A DNA stretch of 64,000 nt from Pirellulales bacterium (GCA_028279215.1 JANQOF010000081.1:22795-86794), one strand, 5' to 3'; numbered from the stretch's first letter, positions 17,452 to 26,239 are shown. The notes: generated by a model not told the origin, from the letters alone. Translations and numbers: made by a program.

Positions 17452-18741
17452 TCAATGCCGCGTGACACGATCGATCAGAAGATGTGGTGGCCGCACTGAA
17501 GTGTCGCTTAGGACGATCGCATTCGACACCATGTTGCGGACCGCGGAAGCCTTTTCCTCGGTTGCGAAGATAGCTACCAGTGGCTGCCCTACGTCGACGC
17601 GATCGCCAACACGGACCTGCATCTCTAGTCCAACCGACAAATCGAGTTCGTCGCCATGCTGCCGACGACCTCCGCCCAACTCAATGATTGCACGGCCCAA
17701 CTCTTGGGTATCAATCGACTGCACATGCCCCGCTCGCGTCGCAAGCACATCGTTTCGCGCCGCAATTGGCCGAGGGGCATCGAGATTGCCTCCTTGAGCC
17801 GTGACCATCTCGCGGAACTTTGCCAGCGCCAAGCCGTTGTCGATCGTCGCTTGCAGTTGCTCGATACCGGCCGTCAGATTAGACGCGACCCCAGTTGAGA
17901 CCAACAGCTCGGCGCCGAGCGCCATCGTGACGTCCATGAGTTCATCGGGGCCGTCGCCCTGGAGCGCCGCGATCGACTCGTTGACCTCAACGGCGTTTCC
18001 GGCGGTGCGGCCAAGCGGCTGATTCATATCAGTCACCAGCGCTACCGTCGTCACCCCCATCAAAGTACCCGTTCGCACCATCGAACGGGCCAGTGCTTGG
18101 GCATCGTCGAGCGTTTTCATAAACGCTCCCGACCCACATTTTACATCCAGCACCAGGGCATCGAGCCCTTCGGCAAGCTTCTTGCTCATGATGCTGGCGG
18201 TAATAAGTGGGATTGATTCAACCGTAGCGGTGACGTCGCGCAACGCATAGAGCTTGCGGTCGGCAGGAACTAGAGTTTCGGTGGCACCATTGATAACGCA
18301 GCCGACTCGATCGACGACTTCACACATCTCTTCGAGCGATAGGTTGGTGCGAAATCCCGGAATCGATTCGAGCTTGTCGAGCGTGCCGCCGGTGGCTCCC
18401 AGCCCACGGCCCGAAATCATGGGAACCCGCAGGCCGCAGCTCGCGAGCATGGCCGATAGCGGCAACGAGACGTGGTCGCCGAGGCCGCCGGTGGAGTGTT
18501 TGTCGACCTCCGCCGCAGTTGAGTTGGGCCACTCGAGCATCACTCCGGAGTGCAGCATGTGCCGAGTCAGTGATGCGGTCTCCTCCACACTCATGCCTCG
18601 GCATACGACTGCCATCGCAAATGAGGCCATCTGGTAATCGGCCACCTCGCCAGACACGTATCCATTTATCAGGTCTGCAATCTCGCCATCGGCGAGCTCT
18701 CCACCATCGCGTTTCTTGGCAATTAAAAAGGTCGGGTTCAT
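17452..18741 (-). CDS. deoA: Thymidine/pyrimidine-nucleoside phosphorylase
   Basis: An enzyme of 429 residues that splits thymidine or deoxyuridine (or uridine, in Pdp) with phosphate into the base and (deoxy)ribose 1-phosphate. The family signature SGRGLGATGGTLDKLESIPGF is complete, with the phosphate loop KCGSGAFMKT and STGGLGDHVSLPLSAML. The three-domain length is normal. I cannot tell DeoA from Pdp by eye. It is the last gene of the run deoC, purine phosphorylase, purine phosphorylase, deoA, and begins six bases after its neighbour, so it is almost certainly in the same operon. Confidence 0.93.
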   Translation of the reverse strand: MNPTFLIAKKRDGGELADGEIADLINGYVSGEVADYQMASFAMAVVCRGMSVEETASLTRHMLHSGVMLEWPNSTAAEVDKHSTGGLGDHVSLPLSAMLASCGLRVPMISGRGLGATGGTLDKLESIPGFRTNLSLEEMCEVVDRVGCVINGATETLVPADRKLYALRDVTATVESIPLITASIMSKKLAEGLDALVLDVKCGSGAFMKTLDDAQALARSMVRTGTLMGVTTVALVTDMNQPLGRTAGNAVEVNESIAALQGDGPDELMDVTMALGAELLVSTGVASNLTAGIEQLQATIDNGLALAKFREMVTAQGGNLDAPRPIAARNDVLATRAGHVQSIDTQELGRAIIELGGGRRQHGDELDLSVGLEMQVRVGDRVDVGQPLVAIFATEEKASAVRNMVSNAIVLSDTSVRPPHLLIDRVTRH

Positions 18742-18747
18742 GGTTGG

Positions 18748-19587
18748 CTACGTTGAAGACGCCGTGGAAGGAGACTGTAGCACGCCTTCGACAATCGCCC
18801 GCAACTCTTCGCTAGCGGTTGCTGCAGCGGCCACCACCTGCTCCCCGGTCGTTTTGCCAAGCTGATCGGGCGAACAAGCATTCGTTATCGTCGAAAGCCC
18901 AAGTACGCGCATTCCTAGTTGCACGGCGACGATCACTTCAGGCACGGTCGACATCCCAACCACGTCGCCGCCCATCCTCCGCACCATACGGTACTCGGCA
19001 CGGGTCTCGTACGTCGGTCCGAGCATGCCCACGTATACGCCGCGGTGGCAGACAATATCACTGGTGCGCGAGATAGACTGGGCTTGGTCAGCAAGCGCGC
19101 GATCGTACGGACAGCACATGTCGGGCCAACGAGGACCAAGCCGAGGATCATTCGCGCCGACAAGTGGATTGCAAAACATCAGGTTGATATGATCGTCAAT
19201 CACCATCACTTCGCCCACACGGTATTGCGGGTTGAGGCCGCCAGCCGCGTTCGACACCACGAGTAACTCCGCCCCCAGTCCGCTCATTACGCGAACCGGT
19301 AGTGCCACTTGTTCAATGGAGTGTCCCTCGTACCCATGGAAGCGGCCCTGCATGGCAATCACGTCTACGCCGCCTAGCGTGCCACATACGAATCGTCCTC
19401 GATGGCCAATCGTCGTCGACTGCGGCAGATGCGGAAGGTCTGAGTAATCGATGGCCACAGTGTTGTCGATACGATCTGCCAAGCCGCCTAGTCCCGAACC
19501 GAGTATCAGTGCAGCCGCCGGTGTGTGATGCCAGCGGTGCTGAATAGCGGCCACCAAATCACCGACTTGGGAGAACGTATCGAACAT
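18748..19587 (-). CDS. Purine nucleoside phosphorylase, copy 1 (Asn-type)
   Basis: A trimeric-type purine nucleoside phosphorylase of 279 residues that cleaves inosine, guanosine and their deoxy forms with phosphate. Motifs are ALILGSGLGGLAD, HRGRFVCGTLGGV, MQGRFHGYEGHS, SNAAGGLNPQYRVGEVM, GPTYETRAEYRM and STITNACSPD. The glutamate in ETRAEY and the asparagine in TNAC fall where human PNP has Glu201 and Asn243, which hold the 6-oxopurine. This copy therefore has the classic guanine/hypoxanthine pocket. Its ATG shares one base with the stop of copy 2. Confidence 0.93.
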   Translation of the reverse strand: MFDTFSQVGDLVAAIQHRWHHTPAAALILGSGLGGLADRIDNTVAIDYSDLPHLPQSTTIGHRGRFVCGTLGGVDVIAMQGRFHGYEGHSIEQVALPVRVMSGLGAELLVVSNAAGGLNPQYRVGEVMVIDDHINLMFCNPLVGANDPRLGPRWPDMCCPYDRALADQAQSISRTSDIVCHRGVYVGMLGPTYETRAEYRMVRRMGGDVVGMSTVPEVIVAVQLGMRVLGLSTITNACSPDQLGKTTGEQVVAAAATASEELRAIVEGVLQSPSTASST

Positions 19588-20423
19588 CAGTCGCTTGCCT
19601 GAGCCAGATGCGCCAAGACTCCCTCGAACAGAGACCGCAATTTTGGTTCAGCGCTCACTGCTGTGGCGATAATCTCGTCGACGTTCGCCGGTTCAAGTGC
19701 GTCAGGCAGGCACATGTCGGTAACTACCGACACACCAAATACACGCATTCCACAATGCACGGCCACAATCACTTCGGGCACAGTCGACATACCCACCACG
19801 TCGGCGCCGATCATCCGCAGGAACCGGTACTCCGCGCGAGTCTCCAGGCATGGACCGGTGACGGCTACCGTCACACCCTTGTGTGCCACAAAGTTCTCGC
19901 GGCGTGCAATCTCCAAGCCGACTTCGATGAGTTTTGGGTCGTACGGAGCGCTCATGTCGGGAAAGCGTGGGCCCAGGCGATCATCGTTGATGCCGACCAG
20001 CGGGTTGTCGCCCATCAGATTGATGTGATCGTCAATCACCATTACGTCACCAGCATTGTAGTACGGGTTCATACCTCCAACCGCTTGCGACACGCAAAGC
20101 ACGTCGGCGCCCAGGCCCTTCATCACTCGCACTGGCAACGTGATCTGTTTGAGCGGATAGCCTTCGTATTGATGAAACCGTCCTTCCATCGCCACTACCG
20201 GAAGACCGTTCAGCGTCCCGCATACCAGTCGACCACGGTGACTGGTGGCAGTTGACGTAGGGAAGTGCGGAATCTCAGCGTAGTCGAGCGCCGCTGCTAC
20301 ATCGATTTGTTCGGCCAAGCTACCAAGCCCTGTGCCAAGGATCAGTCCGGCGCGTGGCGTGACGTCCCAGGCTTGGCGGATGGTGGCAACTGCCTCTTCG
20401 ATTTGGGCAAACAGCTCCAGCAT
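19587..20423 (-). CDS. Purine nucleoside phosphorylase, copy 2 (Asp-type, diverged pocket)
   Basis: A paralogue of 278 residues with the same fold (LILGTGLGSLAEQ, HRGRLVCGTLNGL, MEGRFHQYEGYP, CLETRAEYRFLRMIGADVVGMSTVPEVIVAVHCGMRV). It differs where the base binds: the human Asn243 position is Asp (VVTDMCLPD), and SNAAGGLNP has become SQAVGGMNP. An Asp at that place is the type used by 5'-methylthioadenosine phosphorylase and in engineered adenosine-accepting PNP, so a 6-amino or methylthio substrate is possible (inference). The start is ATG 20423, supported by GGAGG about five bases upstream. Confidence 0.92.
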   Translation of the reverse strand: MLELFAQIEEAVATIRQAWDVTPRAGLILGTGLGSLAEQIDVAAALDYAEIPHFPTSTATSHRGRLVCGTLNGLPVVAMEGRFHQYEGYPLKQITLPVRVMKGLGADVLCVSQAVGGMNPYYNAGDVMVIDDHINLMGDNPLVGINDDRLGPRFPDMSAPYDPKLIEVGLEIARRENFVAHKGVTVAVTGPCLETRAEYRFLRMIGADVVGMSTVPEVIVAVHCGMRVFGVSVVTDMCLPDALEPANVDEIIATAVSAEPKLRSLFEGVLAHLAQASD

Positions 20424-20440
20424 CTTGCCTCCACTGACGT

Positions 20441-21142
20441 TTAGTAATCGGACTTCGAAGTCTCGCCTTCGGCGATCGTTGCTGTTCCGCTGGTACCCAA
20501 CCGCGTCGCCCCAAGCTCGACAAACCGCACCGCGTCGGCGTAGCTGCGGATTCCGCCCGATGCCTTGACCTCCATCGCTTCCGACGTGTGCTTCCTCATC
20601 AAGGTAACATCGTGTTCGGTAGCACCGGTGCCGACTAACTGACCTTCCGCGTTCTTCTTGAAACCAAACCCGGTGGAGGTCTTTACATATGCGGCACCCG
20701 CCAGTTCGCTGACCTCGCAGAGTTTGATCTTCTGATCGTCGCTCAGAAATCCCGTTTCGAAAATGACCTTGGTGATCGACTCGCGCTCTCCGGCGGCCTC
20801 GACCACGGCGCGGATATCGGTCAGCACGTATTCCCAATCTCCTGCAAACACCTTTCCGAGGTTGACCACCATGTCGACTTCGCGAGCACCGCATTGGCAG
20901 GCTTCAATCGTTTCGGCCACCTTTGTGGCGGTCGTCGTGCCGCCGTGCGGAAAGCCAATCACCGTGCTGACCAGCACCTCCGAATCGGCAAGTTGCTGTC
21001 GTGCAAGTGGCACTTGCGAAGGCTTCACACAGATGCTCGCGACCCCCACCCGATCGCACAACTCGCACGCCTGCCGCACGTCGTCGTCGTGCTGAGTTGG
21101 CTGCAGCACGGCGTGATCGATCATCGAGACGATCTGTTGCAT
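20441..21142 (-). CDS. deoC: Deoxyribose-phosphate aldolase
   Basis: A class I aldolase of 233 residues that splits 2-deoxyribose 5-phosphate into acetaldehyde and glyceraldehyde 3-phosphate, the last step of deoxynucleoside use. Visible are IDHAVLQP at the N-terminus, the Schiff-base lysine in AAYVKTSTGFG, and the second conserved lysine in VKASGGIRSYADA. It is the first gene of the deoC-PNP-PNP-deoA operon, with 17 bases to the next gene. I see no deoxyribose kinase or phosphopentomutase in the window, so the sugar 1-phosphate isomerisation must be encoded elsewhere. Confidence 0.95.
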   Translation of the reverse strand: MQQIVSMIDHAVLQPTQHDDDVRQACELCDRVGVASICVKPSQVPLARQQLADSEVLVSTVIGFPHGGTTTATKVAETIEACQCGAREVDMVVNLGKVFAGDWEYVLTDIRAVVEAAGERESITKVIFETGFLSDDQKIKLCEVSELAGAAYVKTSTGFGFKKNAEGQLVGTGATEHDVTLMRKHTSEAMEVKASGGIRSYADAVRFVELGATRLGTSGTATIAEGETSKSDY

Positions 21143-21184
21143 GGGTTGAGCAATACCGGTTCAAGTTGCCGACAAGAAGCCGCG

Positions 21185-21190
21185 ATTATA
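21185..21190 (-). promoter_or_regulatory. Candidate -10 element for the deoC operon
   Basis: On the minus strand this reads TATAAT, perfect for a housekeeping -10, about 43 bases before the deoC ATG. The -35 region 17 bases further upstream (TGGTTT) is poor. It falls in the 76-base gap behind the endonuclease gene and could give the nucleoside genes their own transcript. Confidence 0.3.
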
Positions 21191-21218
21191 GCGCGGACAT
21201 GGCGCGAAAACCAGTAGT

Positions 21219-22274
21219 CTACTGCTCGGGCTGGTCCTGCCGGCAAGCTTCTTGCACCGGTAGCAACAGATCGACAACCACCGGAAAATGATCCGAAGTA
21301 TCGAGCGATACGCAGTGCGCGATGAAAACGCGTTCGACAAACGGCATCAGCTCTGCCGGCAACAGGATGTGATCGATCATCGTGTGGACGTCTTGTGGAT
21401 CGTCTGCGCCATTCTCGTTCCAATCCCAATGCGATGTGTACCGATCGGCAATGCGAGTAATCCGCTCGGCCACGTTAACCAACTCGGCGCCTGGGTTCTC
21501 CGAGTCGTAGTTCTTTAGGCTGGCGATCACGTCGGTCTGAGTCGACCGCCCGTAGTCGCGATCGGGCACGTCGGGATCGTAGTCGTTCAAGTCCCCCAGA
21601 ACGATCGGCTGGTAACCTCGGCTGACGATCTCGCCTCGAATAATCCGCCGGGCGACCTTGGCTTCGGCGGTTCGACGTGCGTTGGAGTAGTCGTCCTGTG
21701 GGTTCGACTTCAGGTGCAACCCGAGGAAACCTAGCTTGTGCCCACCGATCGTAAAGAAATAGACCGCGTTGCGCGAAATCGATGCCGACAAATTCCGCAG
21801 ACTGCCGCTCTCGCCTTCCACAGTAAACGCCTGTCGCCACGTTGGATCGCCTTCGGCCGAGTAATACGTCCGAATCGTGACGTCGTCCACTTCATCTGGC
21901 TCGATCCGACTGATGAGCGCGACGTCCATCCCCGTGAAGGAATCGTTGCACTCAACGTGGTACCCGCGATAGTTCGTGTGGCCTTTTTCATGCAGCAAGG
22001 TAACCAGCAATTCCACAGCCTCGCGGCTGGTGGCTTCGACCAGATTTATTATGTCCGGCTGAAGCACCTCAATCACATTGGCCACCCGCTCATGATGCTG
22101 CTCGCGGGCATAATTGAAGCGGTACTTGTTGAGCGTCCCCACACGCACTCCTGGAGCCGTGAGGATCTCGGTATTGAACGTTACGATGCGGAGAGGGATG
22201 AACTCGGCAGCTTGTGCTGGGACAAATGGCAGAGTAACAGACAGAACCAGACCAACAACACAGAAGCGGACCAT
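21219..22274 (-). CDS. Secreted endonuclease/exonuclease/phosphatase family protein
   Basis: A protein of about 351 residues with a signal peptide (MVRFCVVGLVLSVTLPFVPAQAAE). The EEP fold is complete in its catalytic residues: TFNTE with the metal-site Asn, NLVEA with the Glu, the His in LGLHLKS, GDLND, and the C-terminal SDHFPVV with the Asp-His pair. Members cleave DNA, RNA, phosphoinositides or sphingomyelin; the genomic setting favours a nuclease but the sequence alone does not decide. I prefer ATG 22274 because the signal peptide begins there. It lies 40 bases after the PEP-CTERM protein on the same strand. Confidence 0.88.
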   Translation of the reverse strand: MVRFCVVGLVLSVTLPFVPAQAAEFIPLRIVTFNTEILTAPGVRVGTLNKYRFNYAREQHHERVANVIEVLQPDIINLVEATSREAVELLVTLLHEKGHTNYRGYHVECNDSFTGMDVALISRIEPDEVDDVTIRTYYSAEGDPTWRQAFTVEGESGSLRNLSASISRNAVYFFTIGGHKLGFLGLHLKSNPQDDYSNARRTAEAKVARRIIRGEIVSRGYQPIVLGDLNDYDPDVPDRDYGRSTQTDVIASLKNYDSENPGAELVNVAERITRIADRYTSHWDWNENGADDPQDVHTMIDHILLPAELMPFVERVFIAHCVSLDTSDHFPVVVDLLLPVQEACRQDQPEQ

Positions 22275-22314
22275 GGGAGCAATCTCTTGAGCGGTATTAT
22301 CAACCAACGATTTA

Positions 22315-24048
22315 CTAGCCATCAACACTATCAACGTTAACCATTGAGCACCGGAAGCGATAGGTGATTTTCGACAGCTTTTTCTTTGAATAAAGGGCGC
22401 TGGCGGACATGAGTCCGAATAGTACCGCACTTGCTGGTTCCGGCACGCCGTGGGTCAGTGAGACAGAAGGGCTTGCCACAGATCCAAACCTCGTCTTCCA
22501 GAGCAGATAGTCGGCCGCGTCTACGATCCCGGAACTCGCTCCACCGTTGTCGCCAACTCCATTCAGCACACCTGGCGTCGTCGATCCAAGATTGTCACGC
22601 CATACGGTGTAATCGGCGAGGTTTACAACTCCATCGTCGTTGAAGTCGCCGAGGATTGGCGAAGGAGTAACATTGCCAAAGACTCCCGGGCTACCGACGT
22701 CGCCGGCGTGGTAATCTGGGATTGGACTTTCGAATAAGGGATTGGCGATGGCCGCGCCTTGTGCGTCCTCGGTTGTGGCTGCCCAAAGACTACCGTCGGC
22801 GCTTTCACCATTACCGTTGGCTGCATCCAAGTTGGTCAAGTAGATCGACCCGTCGCCACTGCCATCTGGCCAGCCTCCGGTGGCTGATTGATAGCTAAGT
22901 ACGGCGACCGCCTCGTTGAAGGTCATCCCGGGATCGACCTCGGACTGGTAAGACGCCAGCGAGTTCCATAGACCGAAGGTATCGCCGCCATTGTTCAATT
23001 GCGGCCAACCCGTCACCGGAACATAGTTACCGGGGCCCCAGATGGTTTCCAGATCGGAGATCTGAAGGTTGCCGGCGTCGAATAGCACCGCAGTTTCCCC
23101 GTTGGCAATCGAACCACCTGCGATATTCGCGTAACTTCGCGCCGAGCCTAAATCGTCCAAGACATAGCCCGTCAGGTCGAGGACGCCACCCGTGTTATTC
23201 AATACTTCGATCCACTCAAAATCAAATCCAGAATTCTGACCTTCGTCGGGCGAATCGGCGGGCTGGGCGATGAATTCCGTAATCAACACGCCACTAGCGG
23301 CAGCCCCTGTCGGAACCACGTTCGGAGATGCAATGTCGGGGCCGTTCAACTGATCACCGCTAGGCAGGAAGGTAGCGAGGCTAGTCACGGCACCATCAAC
23401 GCCGGATTCGGACAAAGACCAGTTTGTGCCGTCTGTGATGCTCCCGTCGCCCGAATAGGCAATGGATTGTCCGTCGCTGCTTGCGGGAAATCCGGCGGCT
23501 ACCGTATAGTCGAACGAATAAGCGGCATTGGCAAAGCCAGTGACCTTGCGCTGTTCACCATCGATCGGCGCGTCGAGTTCCCAGGACTCAGCAGAGTCCC
23601 AAAGACCCACCTGTCGCTGCGCCCCGCTGCTATTGAGCTGGGGAAATCCCTCTACTCCGATCAGTCGCACGTCGGACGGCAAGTTCCATCCGGCTCGATA
23701 CCTCGCATCGTCGAATTCGAATGCCGTTCCGTTATACAGCACGGCAACCGATCCGGCAGGAACAACGGTATTCGCGGCGTTGCCACCACTTGTGGTCGCC
23801 AAGATATTGATGGGCGTAGCCGCTGGGTTGGTAGCACTCAATGTGTCGCCCAAGTCGCTAAATGCGTAGCCGTCCAGGTCGATGTCACTCGGCCCGGCGT
23901 TACGCAACTCAATCCACTCAAATCGCGATTCGCTCGCGGTGAGCGGATTGAACATCACCTCAGTAACTTGCAGATTGGACAATTGCGCAAATGCCAACCG
24001 GCAAGATGCAAGGGCTGCCATTGCGACAAGAGTAGCCGACGATCTCAT
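22315..24048 (-). CDS. PEP-CTERM surface protein with two lamin-tail domains and a dockerin-like module
   Basis: An exported protein of 577 residues. It has a signal peptide (about 1-21), then two lamin-tail (LTD) domains at about 24-150 and 252-370 (LQVTEVMFNPLTASESRFEWIEL; VLITEFIAQ ... FEWIEVLNNTGG). A dockerin-like pair with calcium-loop residues (GDFNDDGVVNLADYTVWRDNLG and GIVDAADYLLWKTRFG) follows. The sorting tail is VPEPASAVLFGLMSASALYSKKK. Unlike most PEP-CTERM proteins it runs about 20 residues beyond the basic end, to MVNVDSVDG. LTD domains are often attached to extracellular nucleases in other bacteria, and here a nuclease-type gene follows directly. I expect a cell-surface or sheath location. 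Confidence 0.9.
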   Translation of the reverse strand: MRSSATLVAMAALASCRLAFAQLSNLQVTEVMFNPLTASESRFEWIELRNAGPSDIDLDGYAFSDLGDTLSATNPAATPINILATTSGGNAANTVVPAGSVAVLYNGTAFEFDDARYRAGWNLPSDVRLIGVEGFPQLNSSGAQRQVGLWDSAESWELDAPIDGEQRKVTGFANAAYSFDYTVAAGFPASSDGQSIAYSGDGSITDGTNWSLSESGVDGAVTSLATFLPSGDQLNGPDIASPNVVPTGAAASGVLITEFIAQPADSPDEGQNSGFDFEWIEVLNNTGGVLDLTGYVLDDLGSARSYANIAGGSIANGETAVLFDAGNLQISDLETIWGPGNYVPVTGWPQLNNGGDTFGLWNSLASYQSEVDPGMTFNEAVAVLSYQSATGGWPDGSGDGSIYLTNLDAANGNGESADGSLWAATTEDAQGAAIANPLFESPIPDYHAGDVGSPGVFGNVTPSPILGDFNDDGVVNLADYTVWRDNLGSTTPGVLNGVGDNGGASSGIVDAADYLLWKTRFGSVASPSVSLTHGVPEPASAVLFGLMSASALYSKKKLSKITYRFRCSMVNVDSVDG

Positions 24049-24418
24049 GTGTTCCCCCCAATCGTAGATACCTTAAGAGAAAAACCACGCTCCGTCCGCT
24101 GGACGAAGCGTGGCTCTTTGCAAACGTTCTGATTCGGCCGAGATATGCCCGGCCACTCTAACTCAATTTGTTTCAGCCCAAACAACGACGCATGGCGACC
24201 GCGTCAACACCGGTAAGCGCCACTGCAGCACTTGGGATGCTGCCGGGCTCTGCCAAGAAATGCCGATCCACCCAAGCGCAGCGCCAACATTCCTCTTACA
24301 TGCGTGAGTGATCGATCCATAGTAACTCGATTTGTCGAAACGCCTAGCCGCAGCTTGCATATTTTCGGAATCTTAACACTTTTCTTGTGACAGCCCCAGC
24401 TACTATTGCCTCCCGTGC
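24049..24418. other. Intergenic region holding a hairpin, no gene seen
   Basis: This 370-base stretch lies between two minus-strand genes. Apart from the strong hairpin at 24080-24113 I see nothing supportable. The short frames present have no motif. Confidence 0.6.
24080..24113 (-). terminator. Rho-independent terminator-like hairpin (minus strand), or leader attenuator
   Basis: Read on the minus strand, CCACGCTTCGTCC, a loop AGC and GGACGGAGCGTGG form a 13-base-pair stem with one G-U pair, followed by five T residues. On the plus strand the same pair would be a C-A mismatch, which supports a minus-strand RNA. It lies 306 bases past the AMP-nucleosidase-like gene and only 32 bases before the PEP-CTERM start. 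It may end the upstream transcript or act as an attenuator in the PEP-CTERM leader. Confidence 0.7.
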
Positions 24419-25192
24419 TTAGTACGTAAAGTGTTTGATAGTCTCACCTTTCTCGTCGATCTCGGTGAGCGACTCGATGCCAATGTCAAGATGCACGCTC
24501 GACCAATCGCGAGAAACCGCAGCGTCGCTCATTGATGTCTTCACGCCCTCGGGCGTCATTGGCTTGTCGGATACCAGCAGCAAAGCCCCTCTTGCGATCC
24601 GGTTGCGGTGTCCGACCGAGAAAATGGTCGCCGTTTCCATGTCGATGGCGATGGTCGAGTAGTCGCGAAGCTGTTGTTTGAATTGTTCGTCATGCTCCCA
24701 AACGCGCCGGTTAGTGGTGTGCACCACGCCGGTACGGTATTCGAGTCCGTGATCGACGAGCTTCTGCGAGACAAATTTGTGGAGCTTGAACGACGGCAAT
24801 GCCGGTACAAGCGGCGGCAAATAGTCGTCCGAGGTGCCTTCGCCGCGAATGGCGCCGATTGGCAGGATGAAGTGGCCGATTTCCGTCGAGTCCTTCAAGC
24901 CGCCACATTTGCCAAGAAACAGGACTCCCTTGGGCTCACACGCGGTAAGCAGGTCCATAATCGTGGCTGCATTGGGTGAACCGATACCGAAGTTGACAAT
25001 CGTCAGCCCCGCAGAGTTGGTGGAAGCCTGCATCGGGCGATCTTCGCCATGCACCGCGCAGTTAAACTGCTCGGAGAACCGGCGAATGTAGTCGCTGAAA
25101 TTCGTTAGCAGGATGTAGTCGCCAAACTCCTCCAGCGGCATGCCGGTATAGCGGGTGAGCCAGTCGCGGGCGATTGCTTGCTTGCTGATCAT
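24419..25192 (-). CDS. AMP nucleosidase-like phosphorylase-superfamily protein
   Basis: A protein of about 257 residues in the purine/uridine phosphorylase superfamily. It matches the catalytic domain of AMP nucleosidase (Amn): LTNFSDYIRRF, NFGIGSPNAATIMDLL, FLGKCGGLKDSTEIGHFILPIGAIRGEGTSDDY, IDMETATIFSVGHRN and LLLVSDKPMTPEGVKT. AMP nucleosidase releases adenine from AMP. The long N-terminal regulatory domain of E. coli Amn is missing, as in many short homologues, so the substrate might also be a nucleoside. The start could be ATG 25192 or GTG 25219; neither has a ribosome site. Confidence 0.87.
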   Translation of the reverse strand: MISKQAIARDWLTRYTGMPLEEFGDYILLTNFSDYIRRFSEQFNCAVHGEDRPMQASTNSAGLTIVNFGIGSPNAATIMDLLTACEPKGVLFLGKCGGLKDSTEIGHFILPIGAIRGEGTSDDYLPPLVPALPSFKLHKFVSQKLVDHGLEYRTGVVHTTNRRVWEHDEQFKQQLRDYSTIAIDMETATIFSVGHRNRIARGALLLVSDKPMTPEGVKTSMSDAAVSRDWSSVHLDIGIESLTEIDEKGETIKHFTY

Positions 25193-25460
25193 GATGCCGG
25201 GTTGAGTTGCGAGTTGCACCAGAAACCGATAAGCTCTTACACAGCAGTAACTTACGCCGATCTTGAGATTCCGACAAGGTACCGTGAAGCTTCACTTGTC
25301 ACGAAGTGCAACGAAGCTCACAAAACTGTTTGCGCCACTTGGGGTTGAATAGGATATCGGTGCGTACACTCACGATGCGGTTTGACTTGGAACGGGTGCC
25401 TTCGCCTACCTACGGTCACCGCGCAGTTAAGAATGAGTATTCGTAGGAGAAATCTGACTC

Positions 25461-26165
25461 ATGTTACTGTCAACGACATTGAAGCAAATTGGCGTGGTGG
25501 GCCTTGCAACTGTTCTGTTGAGTGCCACGGTTATGGCCCAGCCTGGCGGCCGCGGCGGCTTTGGAGGTCCCGGCGGCGGGATGACCGGCTTACTCATGTC
25601 GGGCGATGTGCGGGACGAACTGGAAATCTCCGACGAGCAGCTATCCGACCTTCGATCTATGGGCGAGGAAATGCGGGACCAAATGAGGTCGATGTTCCAG
25701 GGGATGCGCGACTTGTCGCCAGAGGAGCGTCGCGAACGATTCGAATCGATGCGCGCCGACATGGAGGATATGAGACTGCAGGCCGAAGACCGGATGGGTG
25801 AAATCCTCCTTCCCCATCAAATGGCCCGCTTACGCGAGATCAACCTACAGCAACAAGTTCGCCGTGGCGGCCTGCAAGGAGCGTTGCGAGGTGAGTTGGC
25901 CCAGGAACTTGGGATTTCGGAGGAGCAGCGCGAGGAATTAGCCGCCAAAGCACAGGAGTTGCAGCAAGATTTGCAAGAGAAAATCGAACAACTGCGCAAA
26001 GATGCGCGCGAAGAGCTGATGAGCCTGCTGACACCCGACCAGCGGTCGAAGCTTGAATCGATGATGGGCTCGGAGTTTGAGATGCAGGAACGTGGATTCG
26101 GCAGTCGACGCGGCGGACCTGGAGGCCGTGAACGTGGTGGCAGGGGCCGGCCCGCATCCGAGTAG
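25461..26165 (+). CDS. Secreted Spy/CpxP-like helical protein
   Basis: A protein of 234 residues with a signal peptide (about 1-26) and a Gly/Arg-rich start to the mature part (QPGGRGGFGGPGGGM). Long charged helices follow, with LTxxQ-like repeats (LEISDEQLSDLRSM, ILLPHQMARLREI, LGISEEQREELAAKA, LLTPDQRSKLESMM). This arrangement resembles periplasmic Spy/CpxP chaperones and is common in planctomycetes, where its function is not established. The tail is again Gly/Arg-rich (RRGGPGGRERGGRGRP). AGGAG lies 11 bases before ATG 25461. Confidence 0.8.
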   Translation: MLLSTTLKQIGVVGLATVLLSATVMAQPGGRGGFGGPGGGMTGLLMSGDVRDELEISDEQLSDLRSMGEEMRDQMRSMFQGMRDLSPEERRERFESMRADMEDMRLQAEDRMGEILLPHQMARLREINLQQQVRRGGLQGALRGELAQELGISEEQREELAAKAQELQQDLQEKIEQLRKDAREELMSLLTPDQRSKLESMMGSEFEMQERGFGSRRGGPGGRERGGRGRPASE

Positions 26166-26210
26166 CAATCGGCGCAGATCTATCGCCGCAAAGCGTTTTG
26201 CAGCAAGCGT

Positions 26211-26239
26211 TTGCAGCAACAGCATCATGCGTTCATAAT
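26211..26239 (+). promoter_or_regulatory. Candidate promoter of the type II secretion operon
   Basis: TTGCAG at 26211-26216, a 17-base spacer and CATAAT at 26234-26239 resemble a housekeeping promoter. It would start a transcript about 130 bases upstream of gspE, in the 211-base gap behind the Spy-like gene. Confidence 0.35.
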
